This document shows positions 57,894 through 64,000 of a stretch of 64,000 nucleotides of DNA, piece by piece. Both the position numbers and the translations under genes were made by a program. Origin of the DNA: Branchiostoma lanceolatum (lineage: Eukaryota > Chordata > Leptocardii > Amphioxiformes > Branchiostomatidae); assembly GCF_035083965.1 (NCBI RefSeq), contig NC_089731.1:4751001-4815000 (forward strand), read 5' to 3'. The notes below the pieces were generated by a model, which saw only the letters and a program-made list of their open reading frames with translations, had not been told where the DNA came from and did not search any database. Position 1 is the stretch's first letter. Every line of letters starts with the position of its first letter.

Positions 57894-58405
57894 AAGTCTA
57901 ACTTAAGACAAACTTTAATCCGAGCTTGATGTATGTTTGGAAAGGTAGAGTGAGTATTAAGAAAGTCAGTACATTAAAATTGATTGCATGGTATTTAAAT
58001 GAGGAAGAAGGTGGGAGGATGACCTAATTTTCATGCCATTATAATTTCCAGTTTAACTAGACCCCAGGGACCCTACGGTACCTGGTAGACAGCTTTGTCA
58101 TGCACATGTCAGATATCATCTAGATTAAGCAGTGTAAAAAAAAATTAGTTGCCTTGTGCTGAGAATTCCGTTCGACTTTTCAAATTTAAGCAAAAACAGA
58201 ATGACGAAAACTGAATGAATTTTCCTGCTGACTTAAGTGGGATTTCTTAAAGATTTAGATTAAGTTGAAACTTTTTAAATAGCCCAAAATATCTTGGTAT
58301 GAATGATTACCCATTCCCATACACCATTTCTTGCTGTTAAATTAAACATCATTTATCAATTCATAATTTGTTTTTCCCTCTAAAGTGGAACTTGTTACTA
58401 CCAAG

Positions 58406-58527
58406 TAATCTCCAAGCAGATCCAACAGTTGCAACGACCGAATCCAACTGGCAGAGAAAGTTTTTATTACAACTTCCTCTGCCAGTTGGATACGGTCTTT
58501 GCAACTGTTGGATCTGCTTGGAGATTA
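58406..58527. repeat. Fold-back MITE with ~55-bp arms
   Basis: TAATCTCCAAGCAGATCCAA at the left is repeated inverted at the right end. The arms continue through CAACAGTTGCA and ATCCAACTGGCAGAG with a few mismatches around a ~12-bp centre. Confidence 0.9.
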
Positions 58528-60287
58528 ACTGCCAAGTTCTGTAGGAGCATCCTCACTAGATAGCTTTAAAACAGTGCATGCAGCTAGATGGGACAGGTCG
58601 ATAGGTGTAATATAACCAGCTGCTGCTGTGCTGCGTACCTGCGCAACTGGTGTGTTAGGCCGAAGGTTGGTTGTACCGGTTATATTTTGTAGTGTATAGA
58701 TACATATTCGGATACATGTACCTGTACCTTGGAGCTATTATATGAACAAGTCTTGTGACAGCAATCCATATTATTGGTAAACACAAGCCGAAAACTTTCT
58801 CACGGGAGTTTGTATGTGACAAGTCAGGCATATACAGGTGTCTTTGAACTTATGTGTACAGTCCTGTGGGGGGTTCAAGGTTTTCTCAAAGTTCACTGAA
58901 ACACACGAAGGGCGCAGTCTGTGGATATGTTGTAAGAAAATTTGGTGTCACTTACCTTTCTGTACCTATTAAAGAGAAGAAGATAGATCCTTAAAGTTTA
59001 TAACTTACATCAGTGAATAGTTTCATCAGGTTGCGGGTGGACCAGTTTCTTTGCACACTTTTGTCAACCAATGTGTTTTCACCTGCCAACGTTTCAGTAG
59101 ACTGGGATATTGCATGCCTGGTCTGACTGAGGAAGGTGACATCGAAATGACAGCTGTTGAGAAACCTTGGCTCTGTGTAAAGAACATTAACCAGCAGTAG
59201 TTACATGTAGGATAAACTTGAGTAGGGGTTAACCCTGATACAGCTTGTTGGCAGTGTTGGCCCTCCCCTCGGTAGAGGTGTTGACACACGGTCGGTCAGC
59301 TTTATCTTCGATAGACAACCGTGACCAGTTCCATAGCGACTGCTTATTTATAGACAAACTGTCGCAACAGTTCCTCGCGCTTGTGTACGCTGCATGGCAC
59401 CTTTGTCTCTCGCAGTGATCTCTTTAGAACACAAGCACGGTTTTCTGACTGTAACAGCTACAACATCGTCTCACTTCTGTCGAGTTCTGACTGTACAGAA
59501 CAACAGCAATGCGTGGTATGAGCTCTTTTGTGTCTCATGTTGATCAGTTCCAATAATGCGTGACTAACCCTTACCTGAACCCAAGTCTCATTCGCACACG
59601 TACAAAGGTAAAAAAAACAACACTTCCCTTGTTTTTTCTGTACTCCAAAATTACCCTACAACTAGTACAAGATACTACTGTATCACAAAAATTCAGATTA
59701 TGAATATGAATTGAATGTGCATCACATTGATCATAGTTATACACCTAGGCCTGTTTCTTTTTTCAAATTCAGTCTCTTCCAAATGCACAAATTAACATTT
59801 CAAAATATTTAGTTGCCCCTGACTGTCAAATTGGCAATATTTCAAGGAACAAAGAAAGATTTCTTTTGCCCTGTCATGATGTGAAACAGGAGATGGGTAC
59901 TAGTAAAGCTGTACGTCTATGTTTACTTCCAGTGTAGCATTCAGGGCAAACACTGTTCCCAACAAGCAAAGCGATGTTAGCGATAATGTGGCCTACTTTC
60001 TGTTCAGCCATGAGACACACCTTTTTCTTTTACTTTAATGGTTCTCTTAGTAACATTTTTAAGTAAAAGAAATGTTATAACACACATTTTACAGTAGAAT
60101 TTTATCAAGAAACTGAGTATACCAAAGTACAGACTTTCTCCTCAGACTAGATGTTTTCATGTGTTGATCCTCTAATTCGGCTTTACTGTTACTGTATGTT
60201 TTTAAGGTTCAAGAGCCAAGAAATTAAATTAGTGTGGCATGAATGGCTTTTCGACCCCAGACAAAAGTAACATGCTCTCGTTACCTA

Positions 60288-62061
60288 CTCTCATCTCCCA
60301 AATAAACGTACCGGTACGTTTATTTTTTTCAGCCTCAAAATCCACCCAGTACGTTCTTATTTTGGACAGTACGTTTATTGATTTTTTCAAAATCCATCGG
60401 GGCTTTGCTTACCAGAGATCCCCCTTATGTCTAAAGTTTAGTTTTTTTTTCCATATTTCCCCGATATTTTTGCTCCTAAATCGCTATTTTTCGACCAAAT
60501 GACGTGGATTTCCCCGCCGATACAATGACCCGGCATTTGTGAAACCCTGGCGGTACTAACATATCGGTCGATCTCGCTACAAAGTAACGTTGTTATTAGG
60601 AGAAAATAAGACGGTACACTGAAGTTTTGAAATGTATTTTTCATATAAACAACTTTGACAGTCTCTGTTTAGATCGTAAACCAAGGCACGCTGATCAGAA
60701 AACAAATTACATGTAACGTTATATGCCAGCGGCACACAATGTTTCAAGTACACATGTAAGATTACGCACGTGAGATCAAGGAGGTTAAAATACAGCCTTT
60801 CCCAAAAACTTTGAAAAGCTACAAACAACACCTTGTAAAAATTATGTCTTAGCATTAGAAACTGTATTATCACTTTAAAAATATACTAGAACATTTCAAT
60901 CCTACCAAATTCTTCCACGAACATGTACATTTAGTCCCTCGAAAATCGCCACAGTAAAGACGCATGGCAGTGACAGTCGTGGGAATGTTTGTCATGCAAG
61001 GAAGAGCTCACCTCGAAGAAGGGGAAACAATTGTTTTTGATTTATAATTAAAACTCCTTTGCCTCAGTCGAAAATGTGCATGACAATTTAACAACAATAA
61101 GTTTCCATAGTAAAGTCTATACACAAAATTAGATTGCAATCTAGTCACCGTTATTATCACATAAAAATACATTTAAAAAGATCACTCCCCTACAGAGAGA
61201 GTGCCCAGGCTTTCCAAGAATTTTGGGTGTAAGCCCCGCCCCTTACTGTGTTGGTGCCGCTACCATGGTTACTGTCTGGCTCACCCTTTCACAGGCCCTT
61301 TGATGTGTAACATGAGAACCCTGTGGTTTGTTGCCACCAAATCTCCATGTTGCAACATTGTACAGGCCTGAGGCATCTAATGAACAAATTTGTTGACAAT
61401 TTAGTCTCTCAAAATGAAAGTTTTTTTCTACACACAATGGTAATTTTTGGATTTGAAATTATTTGGAATGCAACAACACTGAACCAAGGACAATATATGA
61501 TAATATCCTTAACAATATATAATAATGTGATTTTGTTCTATATGCAATGCATGACACAATAAATGGCAAGTTCCTCCTTTTCTGTATGGCTTTTACAAAT
61601 AAGTAATACTTTCACTGAGCACATATTCAGGATATTGTAATTTTCTGTTCAAGTTCTAGATGTTGATAAATATCTGAAAAAAGAGTAGACTCTGAAGGTG
61701 TGAAGGGAACTGAGAAGTTTGGCGACTACTTGTGTTTGATTATGTCACTTTATTCAATTTTCCTTGATCACTTGCTTCAATTTCCAAGAAAACGTGATAG
61801 TCACCTGTTATGTCAATCTTTCCACAAATGCGGTAAATCTCAATAAGTAAATCAGGCATAAACGTATAAAAAGAACCTACCTGCTTATCATCTACTTTCC
61901 CGAGGACAGATTAGTAGCATCACTAGCATGGACACAGTTTGTGTCAATTTGGTCATTTTCCAGGGGGTACGTTTATTCCGGGGGGTACGTTTATTAGATT
62001 TTGAAGATTTGTCCGGGGGGTATGTTTATTCCGGGGGGTATGTTTATTTGGGAGATGAGAG
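60288..62061. mobile_element. TA-flanked inverted-repeat DNA transposon, 1.77 kb
   Basis: The left end CTCTCATCTCCCAAATAAAC is mirrored at the right end; 24 of 25 terminal positions agree. TA dinucleotides flank both sides (60286-60287 and 62062-62063), as in TA-targeting superfamilies. Both ends carry repeats of GTACGTTTATT; the right end has four copies preceded by G5-G6 runs. I see no transposase ORF; one 64-codon minus frame near 61300 is unrecognised. It is probably non-autonomous or decayed. Confidence 0.75.
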
Positions 62062-63338
62062 TACCACCATGAAACTTGAAGCTCTTGGCGTGACATTTAA
62101 CAGTTTAGTACAACTTAAGCCCACTTATGCAAACTCAATGCGTTGCGTGCAAAAGTATGACTATGAAAGCAAACAAAAAATTCTTTTAGATAAAAAAGAT
62201 GTGTCATGTACAATATATGTTGTGCTGTTAGACTTAGTCAATAGTTTTCAAAAGCAGTATAACAACAAATGTGAATTGTGGTATAAAAAACTGTCAGCAA
62301 GGTCGTTGCTCTACCAAAGGTCATCATGAATTACATTATAGGTTCTGGTAATGGCTGCTTATTTGCTAGGTTCCCACTAAGAAGTTGATAACAACAGTAC
62401 GTAGTGGTTGCCCAGGTGGTCTTTGAGGAGTGATGAGATGAGATAGTTTCCGAAATCAGTTAGTGCATACTTTGTTGCATATTGTCATAAGATTAGCCAT
62501 CGCTTACTTATACAACATTAGATGAAAAATAAGTCATCATGTATAATCGTATGCAGGTATATGTTGAAGATCAGTGACAAGAACTATTAATTAAAAGAAG
62601 CAAGACTTTTTTCTAATGATTTGAAGTGAATATTGAAAAGAAATGAAAATGAGCTTGCTTCTGGAATGGCGTTTAACACCTGTTCTGTGGAGCTGGTTTG
62701 ATAGCTTTGAATTGATAATACCTGTGAAATTAGGACATTCCCTTGTTACCTGGTGACAAAGATATTTTGATGACATTTCGCTCGTCATGTTGTGTTGTTG
62801 TGTTACAAGTTTTCCTTGTTTTGTTTTTTTGTTTTTCCCTGTTGTTTCAAAGTAGGGACAGAGGTCTTTCATGTACATATATTGAAATTTGATAGATGTG
62901 TTGCTTTCTTAATTACAGTTTCACTGAGGAATTATAACAAAAAGACTTTCTTCAATAGCAAAAGGAAGATAACTTGCACAGGGGTCACACTGGACCAGTG
63001 CTTTGTTCAATGTGCTTTCAGCAATGGTATGCGCCAGACAAAAACACCCACTGACTTCTACACACTGTGGGCAGATTTATGTTCCTACTGTCCTTAGTTA
63101 TGCAAACTGCCATTTGACTTTGTCCCTAAAAATGCTTAGGCCCTGATTCAATGCCTTTTTATGCAGTTATTTGCATTTGGTTTTAGGTTGCCAGTCAGTT
63201 CTTTTGAAGTTATGTGCACACTACAGTTATGATACAAATACTAATTTTTTGGCCTTCAGATGGTACATTGTTGATCAGACGTTGATGGAAGGCTTTTTTT
63301 TCTTTTGACTTTGAGCATGCTATTTTTCATGGATCTGT

Positions 63339-63393
63339 ATGGATACTTTAATCAGTTCGCTAGCAGACAGACTACAGAAACATAGATTTACAG
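63339..63393 (+). other. Possible short coding exon
   Basis: ATG at 63339 reads MDTLISSLADRLQKHRFT, an amphipathic helix-like peptide, and ends at ACAG followed by GTAAGA (donor at 63394), phase 1. No continuation is visible in the remaining 600 bp, so support is weak. Confidence 0.18.
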
Positions 63394-64000
63394 GTAAGAA
63401 TTGTATGGGTTGTCCGAGAAAATTATACAACAAATCCTTTAAATTGAAGATGATGATTTACTAAAGTGTGTAATACAAATGTAGTAAATCCTTAAATTGA
63501 AGATGATGAAGATGATGAATTGTGTAATTTACAAAATGTAAATATAGTTGAGTTGTCTTATATTTTGAAAGTTTTAGGCTTTTACTGTTAGGTCTGACGG
63601 TACTTTTATCAAACTTTGGGAAAGTTTTGCATATCTTAAAGGTAAACTTCTCAGAAAAACAAAGTTCTGTTGTTTTTCATCTTTTTACATTCATTGTACA
63701 AATACAGGCTATTCATAAGTATATCGACAATGATACTTAACTAAGTTTAGTAAGGCCTAAGGGTCATGAGTGTCTGCATGTACATGTAGCCTTCAGAAGT
63801 TCCACTTATCTAGATGTATATAATTCAGCCCAGTGTTTTGTGCCCCATACTCGTAAAAGGTTAATGACGTCTATTGTGAGCTGATCTGTGGCCCATAAAA
63901 TAATCATGATGTTGTAACTTGTACTGTTGTAGGGAGTGACATATAGTTGTGTCATAAATTATACACATCGTCATCAACCTTAAGTTTACACTCACTACAA

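Larger units (their letters stand above)
57894..64000. other. Right-end region, repeats and no complete gene
   Basis: Holds a fold-back (58406-58527), a repeat with a hammerhead-like core near 59060-59180, and an inverted-repeat transposon (60288-62061). A possible short exon lies at 63339-63393. Nothing else is recognised; AT-rich introns of an unseen gene are possible. Confidence 0.4.

Noticed and set aside
61928-62329. 133-codon ORF at the right end of the TA-flanked element
   Set aside because: Its first 45 codons are the terminal repeat array and it runs across the element boundary into flanking DNA.

Overview
The window reads as animal nuclear DNA, most likely from a lancelet (amphioxus, Branchiostoma). 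The basis is many short phase-consistent exons with GT-AG introns, animal genes in the arrangement below, and a dense load of amphioxus-style repeats: tRNA-derived SINEs with a deuterostome-type core, non-LTR retrotransposons with CAAA tails, Penelope-like fragments carrying hammerhead ribozyme cores, and many fold-back elements. The species is an inference; no marker was tested.

Layout. 1-2391: no gene seen. 2392-9190 (+) and 10328-15767 (+): two tandem paralogous Cys-loop receptor subunits (pentameric ligand-gated ion channels). Each has 10 coding exons with identical intron phases and a PAR motif before M2, which predicts an anion channel. Both carry an unusual eight-cysteine module encoded by its own exon, where loop C should be. 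The second copy has a single in-frame TAA just after M3. 16945-22009 (-): a two-exon neuronal-calcium-sensor-like EF-hand protein with a decayed or alternative copy of its last exon inside its intron. 22.7-29.5 kb: no gene seen, repeats only. 29530-29723 (-): terminal exon of a C2H2 zinc-finger gene, with two decayed tandem copies upstream. 37175-41106 (+): an intact full-length LINE with a 13-bp target-site duplication, a predicted HDV-like ribozyme at its 5' end and a 1058-codon endonuclease/reverse transcriptase ORF. 42173-49847 (-): ATAD3, all 15 coding exons. 50176-54391 (+): TRMT12/TYW2, all 5 coding exons, head-to-head with ATAD3 across 328 bp. 54.4-64 kb: no complete gene; there is a possible first exon at 56666, two inverted-repeat DNA transposons (57176-57893 and 60288-62061) and a fold-back at 58406-58527.

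Functional themes. The left third is neuronal (ligand-gated channels and a Ca2+ sensor). The ATAD3/TYW2 pair is housekeeping (mitochondrial AAA+ ATPase; wybutosine synthesis on tRNA-Phe) and probably shares a bidirectional promoter. The most interesting material is the self-cleaving ribozyme candidates in mobile elements (HDV-like at 37175-37237, hammerhead at 4774-4812), the cysteine-rich receptor module with the nonsense codon in copy 2, and repeated partial exon duplications in three genes. Exon boundaries were read by eye from splice consensus, frame continuity and paralogue or family similarity; no transcript evidence was available.
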